Shown piece after piece: positions 6,012 through 14,163 of a stretch of 31,115 bases of DNA. The DNA comes from an uncultured Lachnospiraceae bacterium (GTDB lineage Bacteria; Bacillota; Clostridia; Lachnospirales; Lachnospiraceae): positions 1 through 31,115 of the forward strand of contig CAMPAX010000003.1 in the NCBI GenBank assembly GCA_946633495.1, given 5' to 3'. The notes under the pieces are model-generated. The model was not told where the DNA came from, did not search any database, and worked only from the letters and a program-made list of their open reading frames with translations. Within the stretch, counting starts at the first letter, position 1; every line of letters begins with the position of its first letter. The translations under genes and the position numbers were made by a program.

Positions 6012-7634
6012 ATGAAGAATCTGAGATATGTCCCCCGGTTCCGGCAGTCCCTTCGATTCCGGCTGGTTGGACTTGTGCTCATAACCACGGTAGTGGCGAT
6101 CATAGCTGCCTGGATTCTGAGCAATAATCTTGTAAAAAGCTTTTATATCCTGGATGCACGGAGCAACCTGACTACGACCTATGAGTCATGTAACCGGTTG
6201 TTCATGGATGCGTCCGGTTTACCGCGCCCGTTTGTGATCGCCGCAGAGGAACTCTACGCAAATGTAGAGAACCCTTCCAATGCGACGATTTTTATTGTGG
6301 ATTACAAAAATAACGAGCTGTATTCAACGGTGGTGGTTTCGGAAAAAACCACGAGATCCCTGCAGCAGCTGATCGACAGTGTGGATTTTGACACACTGCT
6401 GAATGCGGAAAAGAAGTATAAATTTCAATACCATGGAAGCAGCTATGATCTGATCGGGATTCTGGACAACGGAAATATCATCATTCTGGAACGTCCCATG
6501 GAACAACTGAACTCCAGTATCCTTTTTTCGACCAGGCTCTTTCTGATCATCGCGGTGGTGATCCTGTCCTTTGAGGCGAGTATCGTTCTGGTGATCTCCG
6601 GAACCCTGACACGTCCCATCATACGTATGTCCCATGCGGCAAAACGGATGTCGAAACTGAATTTTGAAGTGAAAGCGCCGGAAGACCGCTCAGATGAGAT
6701 CGGTGAGCTGGGCCATAGCATGAACGAGATGGCGCAGCAGCTGGAGAAGGCCATCTCGGAGCTGAAATCCGCAAATGCATCGCTGTCCCAGGATATCGAA
6801 GAGAAGGAACGGCTGGAAGAGATGCGGTCTGAATTTCTGTCGCATGTATCTCATGAATTAAAGACACCTCTGGCACTGATCCAGGGATATTCCGAGGGAC
6901 TGAAGGATACGGTAAATGATGATCCGGAAAGCCGTGAATTCTACTGTGATGTGATCATGGATGAGGCGGCTAAAATGAACCAGCTGATCATGCAGCTTCT
7001 GAATCTGAATGAGCTGGAATTCGGGAATACACCCCTCAATATCGTAAGGTTCGATGTGGTCCAGCAGATTCACGGGATCCTGCAGGCCAACCGGATCATG
7101 CTGGAGCAGAAAAATGTACAGCTGCAAAGTCCGGATGAAACGCCGGTTTATGTCTGGGCGGACGCCTTCAAGATGTCGGAAGTCTTCACAAATTACCTTT
7201 CTAACGCCATTCATTACGTGAAGGAAGGGGGCGTGATCCGGGTTACCGTGGAGGAACGGACAAAAATGCCGGAAGTTGTCCGGGAAGGAACCGGGACTTT
7301 GCCGGAAGGAACCGAAGAAGGCCAGTTTGTACCGGAGACGGTTTCCCCGGCTGCTGCAAGGACCGAACCGGCTGAGGAAAAACGAGTGATCCGGGTATCG
7401 GTTTATAATCAGGGCCCCGTTCTCAGTGAAGAAGCTCTGGAGAAGGTATTTGTCAAGTTTTATAAAGAAGATGCGGCCCGTACCCGCAGTTACGGAGGCT
7501 CCGGCATCGGGCTGTCCATCGTGGAAGCAATTCAGAAGGCCCATCATCAGGATTACGGTGTGTATAATGCGGAGGACGGCGTAGTATTCTACTATGAGCT
7601 GGACAGCGGCGAGACAAAGACGAATGCAATGTGA
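6012..7634 (+). CDS. Membrane sensor histidine kinase (HAMP-HisKA-HATPase)
   Basis: 540 aa from the ATG at 6012 (GAGG at 6001-6004); Met codons at 5958 and 5994 lie in or next to the terminator. Order: TM1 about 18-37, an extracytoplasmic sensor loop about 40-172, TM2 about 174-198, HAMP about 199-250, coiled linker, HisKA with S-H-V-S-H-E-L-K-T-P and phospho-acceptor H281, then the ATPase with N-box N-Y-L-S-N-A-I-H (394-401), G1-like Y-N-Q-G-P (465-469), F-box K-F-Y-K and G2 G-G-S-G-I-G-L-S (495-502). A 40-odd residue low-complexity, acidic and Pro/Thr-rich insert (about 415-457) interrupts the ATPase between two similar strands (VIRVTV and VIRVSV). It probably signals to the regulator encoded upstream. 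Confidence 0.95.
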   Translation: MKNLRYVPRFRQSLRFRLVGLVLITTVVAIIAAWILSNNLVKSFYILDARSNLTTTYESCNRLFMDASGLPRPFVIAAEELYANVENPSNATIFIVDYKNNELYSTVVVSEKTTRSLQQLIDSVDFDTLLNAEKKYKFQYHGSSYDLIGILDNGNIIILERPMEQLNSSILFSTRLFLIIAVVILSFEASIVLVISGTLTRPIIRMSHAAKRMSKLNFEVKAPEDRSDEIGELGHSMNEMAQQLEKAISELKSANASLSQDIEEKERLEEMRSEFLSHVSHELKTPLALIQGYSEGLKDTVNDDPESREFYCDVIMDEAAKMNQLIMQLLNLNELEFGNTPLNIVRFDVVQQIHGILQANRIMLEQKNVQLQSPDETPVYVWADAFKMSEVFTNYLSNAIHYVKEGGVIRVTVEERTKMPEVVREGTGTLPEGTEEGQFVPETVSPAAARTEPAEEKRVIRVSVYNQGPVLSEEALEKVFVKFYKEDAARTRSYGGSGIGLSIVEAIQKAHHQDYGVYNAEDGVVFYYELDSGETKTNAM

Positions 7635-7738
7635 TCCGGAACCGGACCCGGTCTATGCTGCATTTATGATTGCGGCCGGGCTCTGATACAGGGAGAGAAT
7701 TCTCAGGATGGAAATTCTGTCCGGATCTTCGAAATGAT

Positions 7739-7767
7739 TTGACCGAAGTGGGGGAGAATGGTAAAAT
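7739..7767 (+). promoter_or_regulatory. Promoter of the rubrerythrin gene
   Basis: TTGACC (7739-7744), 17-nt spacer, TAAAAT (7762-7767) preceded by TG (TGGTAAAAT). Both boxes match 5/6. The start would be near 7774, at the edge of the inverted repeat 7776-7792. Confidence 0.8.
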
Positions 7768-7775
7768 TGAAGTCA

Positions 7776-7792
7776 GGATCGGAAACCGATCC
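7776..7792 (+). promoter_or_regulatory. Inverted repeat at the rubrerythrin transcript start
   Basis: GGATCGG-AAA-CCGATCC, a perfect 7-bp inverted repeat immediately after the predicted start site. It could be a repressor operator or a 5'-end RNA hairpin; the sequence alone cannot decide. It does not look like a PerR box. Confidence 0.55.
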
Positions 7793-7832
7793 CGGTTTTA
7801 CGAAAAGATGTATTATGAAGGAGGTTATCGGG

Positions 7833-8375
7833 ATGAAATTTGTATGTACAGTCTGCGGTTATGTGTTTGAAGGCGATGCTGCACCGGAAGAGTGCCCCAT
7901 CTGTCATGCACCGGCATCCAAGTTCAAGGCTATGGATGAAGAGAAGACCTGGGCAGCGGAGCACGTTGTTGGGGTAGCTGACAGTGCACCGGAAGATATC
8001 AAGGACGGTCTTCGTGAGATGTTTAACGGCGAGTGCTGTGAAGTGGGTATGTATCTTGCCATGAGCCGCGTAGCGATTCGTGAGGGATATCCGGAAATAG
8101 GCGCTTTCTTTGAGAAGGCTGCCATGGAAGAAGCATGGCATGCAGCACATTTTGCAGAGCTGTTGGGAGAAGTTGTAACTGACAGTACCAGAAAGAATCT
8201 GGAGCTTCGCGCAGACGCTGAGTTCGGTGCTACCGAGGGACGCGCAAAACTCGCAAAGAAGGCTAAGGAGCTGAACCTGGATGCGATCCATGATATCGTA
8301 CACGAGATCGCAAGAGATGAGGCAAGACACGGCAAGGGCTTCCAGGGTCTTCTGGACAGATATTTCGGTAAATAA
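7833..8375 (+). CDS. rbr: Reverse rubrerythrin (rubredoxin domain first)
   Basis: 180 aa from the ATG at 7833, fixed by AAGGAGG at 7818-7824. The N-terminal rubredoxin knuckles bind one iron through C5, C8, C21 and C24 (C-T-V-C-G and C-P-I-C). A ferritin-like four-helix domain with E-x-x-H-type di-iron ligands follows (G-E-C-C-E-V-G-M-Y and M-E-E-A-W-H-A-A-H-F-A-E, then H-E-I-A-R-D-E-A-R-H). The rubredoxin-before-ferritin order is that of clostridial reverse rubrerythrins, which use NAD(P)H-derived electrons to reduce hydrogen peroxide and oxygen. It is monocistronic, with its own promoter and terminator, as expected for an oxidative-stress gene in a strict anaerobe. Confidence 0.93.
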   Translation: MKFVCTVCGYVFEGDAAPEECPICHAPASKFKAMDEEKTWAAEHVVGVADSAPEDIKDGLREMFNGECCEVGMYLAMSRVAIREGYPEIGAFFEKAAMEEAWHAAHFAELLGEVVTDSTRKNLELRADAEFGATEGRAKLAKKAKELNLDAIHDIVHEIARDEARHGKGFQGLLDRYFGK

Positions 8376-8400
8376 GGACGCTCTTAGATAATAATTCGAA

Positions 8401-8444
8401 AAGAGGACATGCCCATCGGTTCGGTGGTCATGTCCTCTTTTTTT
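8401..8444 (+). terminator. Bidirectional terminator between rubrerythrin and the EAL gene
   Basis: AAGAGGACATG (8401-8411) pairs with CATGTCCTCTT (8429-8439), with further inner pairs around a GGTTCG loop. Seven T follow on the plus strand (8438-8444), and the minus strand also reads into TTTTCG, so it can serve both convergent genes. Confidence 0.9.
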
Positions 8445-8496
8445 GCGATGAATTTTGATCGAAGGGTTCAGCGGCTTTACATACGCCGAAATCCGG

Positions 8497-10452
8497 TTAT
8501 TTTGCTCTCACCCGTTCCATCAGGAAATTAAGGAAGTCCTCCTCAGGCATGGGCTTTGCGTAATAATAGCCCTGGATAAAGTCGCATTTCTGCTCGGAAA
8601 ACCATGCAGCTTCCTCGGCGGTTTCCACGCCTTCCACAACAATCTCCTTACCGATATCCTTCAGCATGCGAATGGTATTCTGGATCACCTTACGCATCCG
8701 GGGATCTTCCCACTGGTCAACAAAGCTCTTGTCCAGTTTGATCAGTTTAAAGGGGAAATCCATCATACGCTGCAGGTTGGAATAGCCGGTTCCGTAATCA
8801 TCCAATGCGAATTCCAATCCCTGGGAATGCAGCACCATGACATTGTTTCGCAGGGTTTCCTGTACGAAGTCGGAGGCGGTCTCCGTGATCTCAAAGTTCA
8901 CATATTTTGGCTCTACATGCTTCTCCCAGAGACATTTCTCGATCCGGTCCACGGTACTGTTCCGCATGCACTGAACCACGGAGAGATTGATCTCCACGTA
9001 GGAAAGTCCAAGCTCCTCCATGTTATTTTTGGAAATGAACCGGCATACGTCCTGTACCACAAATTCACCGATCTGATGAATGGCGCCGCTTTTTTCCGCG
9101 GAGGGAATGAAGACTGCCGGAGATATCATGCCGTTCTTCTCGTCAAAAAGCCGGATCAGGGCTTCCGCTGAGGTAAAACGCTGCTCCTTCACAGAGAAGA
9201 TGGGCTGATAATACATGACGAAGCTTTTGTTCAGAATACCCCGGGTGATGATCTCGTCTATATTGTTCTTCATCTGGAACTGCTTTTCCGGAGCTGCCTT
9301 TGAATAAACGGTGATCTCGGTGCTTGATGTGATCTGATGGAACGTATTTGCAAAGGAAAGCAGTTCATCAGCATCGGCAATATCTTCAGGGCAGCGGATC
9401 GTACAGATGGTGGTCTCAAGATCAAGATCCAGATGACTGGTATGGCGGGTGTCCTGCATCAGCCGGAAGATACGTTCTGATTCGGTCTTTATGAACTCTT
9501 CCCTGCGTTTTCCGTCCGCCAGCACCACGAACAGACCGTTCTGAAGGTTGTAGATCGGATGGAAGATCGACCGTTTCAAAGGTGATTCGATCGCCGTCAG
9601 TTCCGCGGTGATCTCACGTTCCAGCTTCATGGTCCTTTCATTTCCGAGCAAAGACATAAGTCCGTCAAAATTCCGGATCCGGATCAGGATAAGATCCATA
9701 GGAACCCTGGAACGGAAGAATTTCTGAATATCGTCGGTGAAGGCCAGGTAGGATCTGACTCCGGTAATGGGATCCAGATGTTCTTCCGGCCGGAGCACGA
9801 TGGTGGAAACCAGCATGCAGAAAATGGCATAGGCAAACATTTCCAGAAGATATACGGGATACAGATACTGAACCACCATAGCTGCGATGGACAGCGGAAA
9901 CAGCATCAGAAGTGCGTAGAATTTATCATGCGAGAGATATTTCCGGAACCAAAGCAGATATATAAATGAAAAGACCATGTAATATGCCCCGACGATGTAG
10001 AAGACGGAGATGAGTCCGCCCCGGGTATAGGTCCCGTCGGGACTGTAGTAGAAAATGATCGGCTTTATTGCGTTCAGAATGAGAAGCCCAAGGCAGAGCA
10101 GATAAGGCCCAAGGTACATGATCATGAAGGAGGTGTACTTCCGAAGCCTATGCCAGGTGCCGGTCAGGTGCCCGATGAAAATGATATAGATGGGACCAAA
10201 GGCGATCCGGAGCGCGAAGTAGATAAAGCTTGCAATGGAACGCAGAGTGGATATGGCTTCGGGATTCTGGATCCGGCTGAGACCGCTGGCGGAAAAGGCG
10301 TCCGCGGCTGTGGTCACCAGAAGAACCAGTAAGAGTACGATATAGGTATGGTTGATCCGCCCGCGGGTCATTTTCCGGAAAAACATCGCAAAAAGAAGGA
10401 TCAGAACGATGAAAAATGCGCTGAAATCAAAAAACGGAATCCGTGACGTCAT
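8497..10452 (-). CDS. Multi-pass membrane c-di-GMP phosphodiesterase (degenerate GGDEF + EAL)
   Basis: 651 aa from the start at 10452, chosen because GGAAAGGAGGAGG lies just upstream of it; a Met at 10494 lacks this. About seven transmembrane helices fill residues 8-220. A short GGDEF-like domain follows (about 225-390), with L-D-P-I-T-G-V-R-S-Y-L as its entry motif but Q-N-G-L-F where the catalytic GGDEF should be, so it should not make c-di-GMP. The EAL domain (about 400-645) keeps the key residues: E430-A-L, N489 in E-I-N-L-S, E521/E524, D551-D552 in L-D-D-Y-G-T-G-Y-S, K572, E607 in E-G-V-E-T, and Q627-G-Y. Expected activity is hydrolysis of c-di-GMP at the inner face of the membrane; the 7TM part may sense a ligand. 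Confidence 0.93.
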   Translation of the reverse strand: MTSRIPFFDFSAFFIVLILLFAMFFRKMTRGRINHTYIVLLLVLLVTTAADAFSASGLSRIQNPEAISTLRSIASFIYFALRIAFGPIYIIFIGHLTGTWHRLRKYTSFMIMYLGPYLLCLGLLILNAIKPIIFYYSPDGTYTRGGLISVFYIVGAYYMVFSFIYLLWFRKYLSHDKFYALLMLFPLSIAAMVVQYLYPVYLLEMFAYAIFCMLVSTIVLRPEEHLDPITGVRSYLAFTDDIQKFFRSRVPMDLILIRIRNFDGLMSLLGNERTMKLEREITAELTAIESPLKRSIFHPIYNLQNGLFVVLADGKRREEFIKTESERIFRLMQDTRHTSHLDLDLETTICTIRCPEDIADADELLSFANTFHQITSSTEITVYSKAAPEKQFQMKNNIDEIITRGILNKSFVMYYQPIFSVKEQRFTSAEALIRLFDEKNGMISPAVFIPSAEKSGAIHQIGEFVVQDVCRFISKNNMEELGLSYVEINLSVVQCMRNSTVDRIEKCLWEKHVEPKYVNFEITETASDFVQETLRNNVMVLHSQGLEFALDDYGTGYSNLQRMMDFPFKLIKLDKSFVDQWEDPRMRKVIQNTIRMLKDIGKEIVVEGVETAEEAAWFSEQKCDFIQGYYYAKPMPEEDFLNFLMERVRAK

Positions 10453-10502
10453 GATCCTCCTCCTTTCCGGTATCGTGTACCTGCATAGAAACACTCCACT
10501 AT

Positions 10503-10531
10503 ACTATAACAGAAAATGAGACTCTGTACAA
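10503..10531 (-). promoter_or_regulatory. Possible promoter of the EAL gene
   Basis: On the minus strand TTGTAC (10531-10526), 17-nt spacer, TATAGT (10508-10503). The -10 is good (5/6) and the -35 weak (3/6). It is divergent from the MscS promoter. Confidence 0.45.
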
Positions 10532-10560
10532 GTACGGCGTTGTTTTATGGTACATTTCTA

Positions 10561-10589
10561 TTGTTTAAGACACAGGATTTTGGTAAAAT
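10561..10589 (+). promoter_or_regulatory. Promoter of the MscS-family gene
   Basis: TTGTTT (10561-10566), 17-nt spacer, TAAAAT (10584-10589) with TG at 10581-10582. The TGGTAAAAT box is the same as at the rubrerythrin promoter. Its position inside the longer open frame (from 10516) supports the start at 10660. Confidence 0.7.
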
Positions 10590-10659
10590 ACAGGTTGTAG
10601 CAGCAGACAGAGATTTTGTATATCAGACAGAAAATTCAAAAGGAAAAGACCGGGAGAAT

Positions 10660-11568
10660 ATGGAAACCATCAAAGAAATCCTGAAAAACAGATATGTGCA
10701 GATGGGACTCTATCTGCTTGGCTGTTATATCGTATGCAAGATCATCGGCCTGATCTATCATACAGCCGGAAAAAAGGGAAAGGTGGGGATCAAAGCCTCC
10801 TTCACGAAGGGGCTCTTACAACTGGGCGTGATCGTCTTCACTATTGTTCGGCTGGCGGGACTTTCCGATTCGATCCAGAAGTTCGGGGATACGATCCTGA
10901 TGTCCAGTTCCCTTTTAGTGGTGGTTCTGGGCTTTATCTTCCAGGAAGGACTCAGTAACATCGTCCATGGATTTATCCTGGCGGTGTTCAGTCCGTTTGA
11001 TGTGGGGGATCAGGTTCTGATCACGTTAGGCGGAGAGACCATTTCGGGCTTCATCATTTCCATGACCATGCGTCACACGACCGTGAGGAGCATCATCGAT
11101 AACGGAGAGGTGATCATCCCGAATTCACTTCTGGACAAATCCACCGTGAAAAACCTGACGAATCAGGACCAGGTGAATAAATATCCGCTGACGATCTCCA
11201 TTACCTATGAACAGGCACAGGATCCTGTGATCCTGGAAAAGGCAAAGCAGATCTTCATGGAGGAGATCATAAAGAATAAGAGGACCATCGACACCCGGAA
11301 GGACAAGAAGGAACCCATCTTTATCAAGGTGGATCTGGCGGACAGTGCGGTGACTCTTACCAGCTTTATCAATACGGATACCGCCATGGAGAATTATTAC
11401 GCCTGCAGTGAGATCCGGGAGGCGCTTCTGGCCCGGTTCAAGCAGGCCGGGATCGAATTTGCATATAACCACCTGCAACTTACGGGAAGCGTGGAAATGG
11501 TCACGGTGGAGAAGCAGGCGGCAAGACCGGAGGAGGACAGCGCGTTCTTTGGTCCGGGAAAGATCTGA
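10660..11568 (+). CDS. Small-conductance mechanosensitive channel (MscS family)
   Basis: 302 aa from the ATG at 10660; the reading frame begins at 10516 but that part precedes and spans the promoter. The SD is unremarkable (AGGAAAAG about 11 nt away, GGGAG 3 nt away). Three membrane helices are seen (about residues 13-32, 44-68 and 78-100). The third is the pore helix and continues into the highly conserved F-Q-E-G-L-S-N-I-V-H-G-F-I-L-A-V-F-S-P-F-D-V-G-D, matching the MscS signature. The cytoplasmic beta domain follows with T-V-R-S-I-I-D-N-G-E-V-I-I-P-N-S. It should open on membrane tension and release solutes on osmotic downshock. The 73-bp gap to the peptidase gene has no terminator, so read-through is possible. 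Confidence 0.94.
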   Translation: METIKEILKNRYVQMGLYLLGCYIVCKIIGLIYHTAGKKGKVGIKASFTKGLLQLGVIVFTIVRLAGLSDSIQKFGDTILMSSSLLVVVLGFIFQEGLSNIVHGFILAVFSPFDVGDQVLITLGGETISGFIISMTMRHTTVRSIIDNGEVIIPNSLLDKSTVKNLTNQDQVNKYPLTISITYEQAQDPVILEKAKQIFMEEIIKNKRTIDTRKDKKEPIFIKVDLADSAVTLTSFINTDTAMENYYACSEIREALLARFKQAGIEFAYNHLQLTGSVEMVTVEKQAARPEEDSAFFGPGKI

Positions 11569-11641
11569 ACCGGTACGATCTGAAAGATAAGGCAGGCGAT
11601 TTACGCCGACACTTTATAGACAGAAGAAAGAAGGACAAGGG

Positions 11642-14080
11642 ATGGAACCGAAAAATAACGGAAGAGAAAAACATGTGACCGGGACCTCGAAGCCCATGGG
11701 AAGACGCGGGGAAGCCGTGAATACCAACGGACCGGTAGGTCGTGCGGACGGTTATGCGGGACGGACCGGAGGTTCGTCGAGACGTGACGGAGAGGGCGGA
11801 GGCGCCGGCAGAGGCAAAGTCTCCATCATCGCCATCATCATCGCCTTGCTTCTCGGCGGCGGCGGGGGACTTACCGCTATGCTGGCAGGCGGCGGAAGCG
11901 GTGACTCCGGAGATGGCGGCAGCATAAGCTCCGGAAGCGTAACGCCGGGAGGAAGCTCCGGTGGTTCCGGGGGCGGATCCGGCAGTCCGGTGTCCGGAAG
12001 CTTTCTGTCATCGATCCTTGGCGGCGGCGGACTCGGCGGAAGCAGCAGTACTTCGGCAGAATGGTTTAACGGTGTCAGCAACACCGGAAAGCTGAATACC
12101 GAGGTCAGCCCTCTGGCATCGCCGAAGCGTACCGTGATCAAGGGCAACGGTCAGGACAAGATCACCATTATGATCTATATGTGCGGTACAGATCTGGAAT
12201 CCCGCGGCGGCATGGCCACCAATGATATGCGTGAGATCGCTGCGGCTGATCTTTCTTCCAACATCAACATCGTCATTTATACCGGTGGCTGCAAGGGCTG
12301 GAAGACAAACGGGATCAGCAATTCCACGAATCAGATCTATCTGATAAAGGACGGTCAGTTAGCACAGATCGTACCGGATGCGGGTGATAAACCCATGACG
12401 GATCCTGCAACCCTGACTGAGTTTATCAAGTTCAGTGCAAAGAATTATCCTGCGGACCGGTATGATCTGATCTTCTGGGATCACGGCGGTGGGTCGATCA
12501 GCGGTTACGGCTATGATGAGAGATATGCCCGGTCCGGTTCCATGGATCTGACAGGCATGAACACCGCTCTTAAAAACGGCGGGATCACATTTGACTTTAT
12601 CGGTTATGACGCATGCCTCATGGCAACGCTTGAGACGGCCATCATGACCAGCAACTATGCGGATTATCTTATCGCATCCGAGGAGACCGAGCCGGGCATC
12701 GGCTGGTATTATACCGACTGGCTGAATGCACTGTCGAAGGATACCTCCATGCCGACTGTGGAAATCGGCAAGAACATCGTGGACGGCTTCGTGGATGAAT
12801 GTAACCGAAGATGCGGCGGCCAGAAGACCACGTTGTCGGTGATCGATCTGGCAGAGTTTTCTGCAACCGTACCGGACAAGCTGGCGGCATTCTCCAGCAG
12901 TACCAGCACACTTATCAAGGGGGATGATTACAAGAGGGTTTCGGATGCCCGGGCAGGTACCCGCGAATTTTCTTCCTCCGGGATCGATCAGGTGGATCTG
13001 GTCCATTTTGCTGAAAAAGTCGGAACCGATGAGGCCAGGGCTCTGTCCAAGGCGCTTACGGACAGTGTAAAATACAACCGGACATCTTCAAATATGTCCA
13101 ACGCCTATGGCGTATCCATTTACTTCCCGTATCGTAAGACCTCCAGCGTCAATACGGCAGTAAAGAACTATAATAATATCGGTGTGCGTTCCGAGTATTC
13201 AAGATGCATCCAGGACTTTGCAAGTATGGGAACTGCCGGACAGATCGCAGCCGGCGGCGGAGGAAGTCCCATCGGTTCGCTTCTGGGAGGCGGAAGCAGC
13301 GGAGGAGCAAGTGATTCCGGCGGGATTTCATCCCTTCTCAGTGCCTTCCTGGGTGGCAGGAGCATGCCGGGAATCGATGATTCTGCGGCCGAGTATATGC
13401 AGGGCATGGATGTGGACAAGGCTGCGGAATACATCGCAAACCATCAGTTTGATACATCGGCTTTGAAGTGGAAGACGGAGTCCGACGGTACACATACCAT
13501 CAGCATTTCTCTGGATCAGTGGAAGCTGGTGGAGAACGTACAGATAAATATCTTCTGGGACGATGGAACCGGATATGTGGATCTGGGTCTGGATAACCTG
13601 GTGGAATTCACGGATGACGGAAAGCTGGTAGGGGACACGGACGGAACCTGGTTCGCCATTGACGGACTGGCAGTGCCTTACTACTTTGTATCGGAAGTGA
13701 AGGATGCTTCCGGACAGACCATAACCACAGGACGGGTGCCGGTACTTCTGGACGGAGCAAGAGCCAATCTTATCATTGTCTTCGACAAGGAGCATACGAG
13801 TGGCTATATCGCGGGAGCACGCTATGACTATGTGGAAGGTGAGACCGACACAGTGGCGAAGAGTGTGAGCGAGATTCCGGAAGGAGCGAAGATCGATTTC
13901 CTCTGTGACTATTACAGCTATGATCAGACCTACCAAAGCAGTTACAAATGGGGCAGTCAGATCACTTATAAGAAAGATATTCAGTGCAGTTATGTATATA
14001 TCGAAGGCGGTCAGAAGGTGACTTACCTGTTCACAGATCTCTATGGTCGTGAGTACTGGACGCCGGCGGTACCGCAGTAA
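11642..14080 (+). CDS. Membrane-anchored clostripain-family (C11) cysteine peptidase
   Basis: 812 aa, AAGGACAAGGG just before the ATG. A 58-residue Gly/Arg-rich cytoplasmic segment is followed by one TM helix (about 59-82) and a Gly/Ser linker (about 83-138). The C11 catalytic domain spans about 170-530: the beta strand K-I-T-I-M-I-Y-M-C-G-T-D-L-E is typical, His281 sits in F-W-D-H-G-G-G and Cys325 in G-Y-D-A-C-L-M-A, giving the caspase-like His/Cys dyad. A second Gly/Ser linker (about 537-575) leads to a C-terminal beta-rich domain (about 576-812). C11 enzymes such as clostripain and PmC11 cut after Arg or Lys and are often self-activated. Here the enzyme would be displayed outside the membrane on a flexible stalk. 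The substrate is unknown. Confidence 0.92.
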   Translation: MEPKNNGREKHVTGTSKPMGRRGEAVNTNGPVGRADGYAGRTGGSSRRDGEGGGAGRGKVSIIAIIIALLLGGGGGLTAMLAGGGSGDSGDGGSISSGSVTPGGSSGGSGGGSGSPVSGSFLSSILGGGGLGGSSSTSAEWFNGVSNTGKLNTEVSPLASPKRTVIKGNGQDKITIMIYMCGTDLESRGGMATNDMREIAAADLSSNINIVIYTGGCKGWKTNGISNSTNQIYLIKDGQLAQIVPDAGDKPMTDPATLTEFIKFSAKNYPADRYDLIFWDHGGGSISGYGYDERYARSGSMDLTGMNTALKNGGITFDFIGYDACLMATLETAIMTSNYADYLIASEETEPGIGWYYTDWLNALSKDTSMPTVEIGKNIVDGFVDECNRRCGGQKTTLSVIDLAEFSATVPDKLAAFSSSTSTLIKGDDYKRVSDARAGTREFSSSGIDQVDLVHFAEKVGTDEARALSKALTDSVKYNRTSSNMSNAYGVSIYFPYRKTSSVNTAVKNYNNIGVRSEYSRCIQDFASMGTAGQIAAGGGGSPIGSLLGGGSSGGASDSGGISSLLSAFLGGRSMPGIDDSAAEYMQGMDVDKAAEYIANHQFDTSALKWKTESDGTHTISISLDQWKLVENVQINIFWDDGTGYVDLGLDNLVEFTDDGKLVGDTDGTWFAIDGLAVPYYFVSEVKDASGQTITTGRVPVLLDGARANLIIVFDKEHTSGYIAGARYDYVEGETDTVAKSVSEIPEGAKIDFLCDYYSYDQTYQSSYKWGSQITYKKDIQCSYVYIEGGQKVTYLFTDLYGREYWTPAVPQ

Positions 14081-14098
14081 AACAGAGAAAGGCTCTCG

Positions 14099-14160
14099 AA
14101 AAAAGGCGCATACGAGTGGTCCGATGGATCACTTGTATGCGCCTTTTATTATTCTTTTTG
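14099..14160 (+). terminator. Bidirectional terminator between the peptidase and carB
   Basis: AAGGCGCATACGAGTGGTCC (14103-14122) pairs with its partner at 14126-14145, a 20-bp stem with two G-T pairs and a GAT loop. T-rich sequence follows on the plus strand (TTTTATTATTCTTTTT), and AAAAAA at 14099-14104 supplies the minus-strand T-run for carB. Confidence 0.92.
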
Positions 14161-14163
14161 GGT

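Noticed and set aside
10516..10659. N-terminal extension of the MscS protein
   Set aside because: It contains a good promoter (10561-10589), and the extra residues match nothing in the family.
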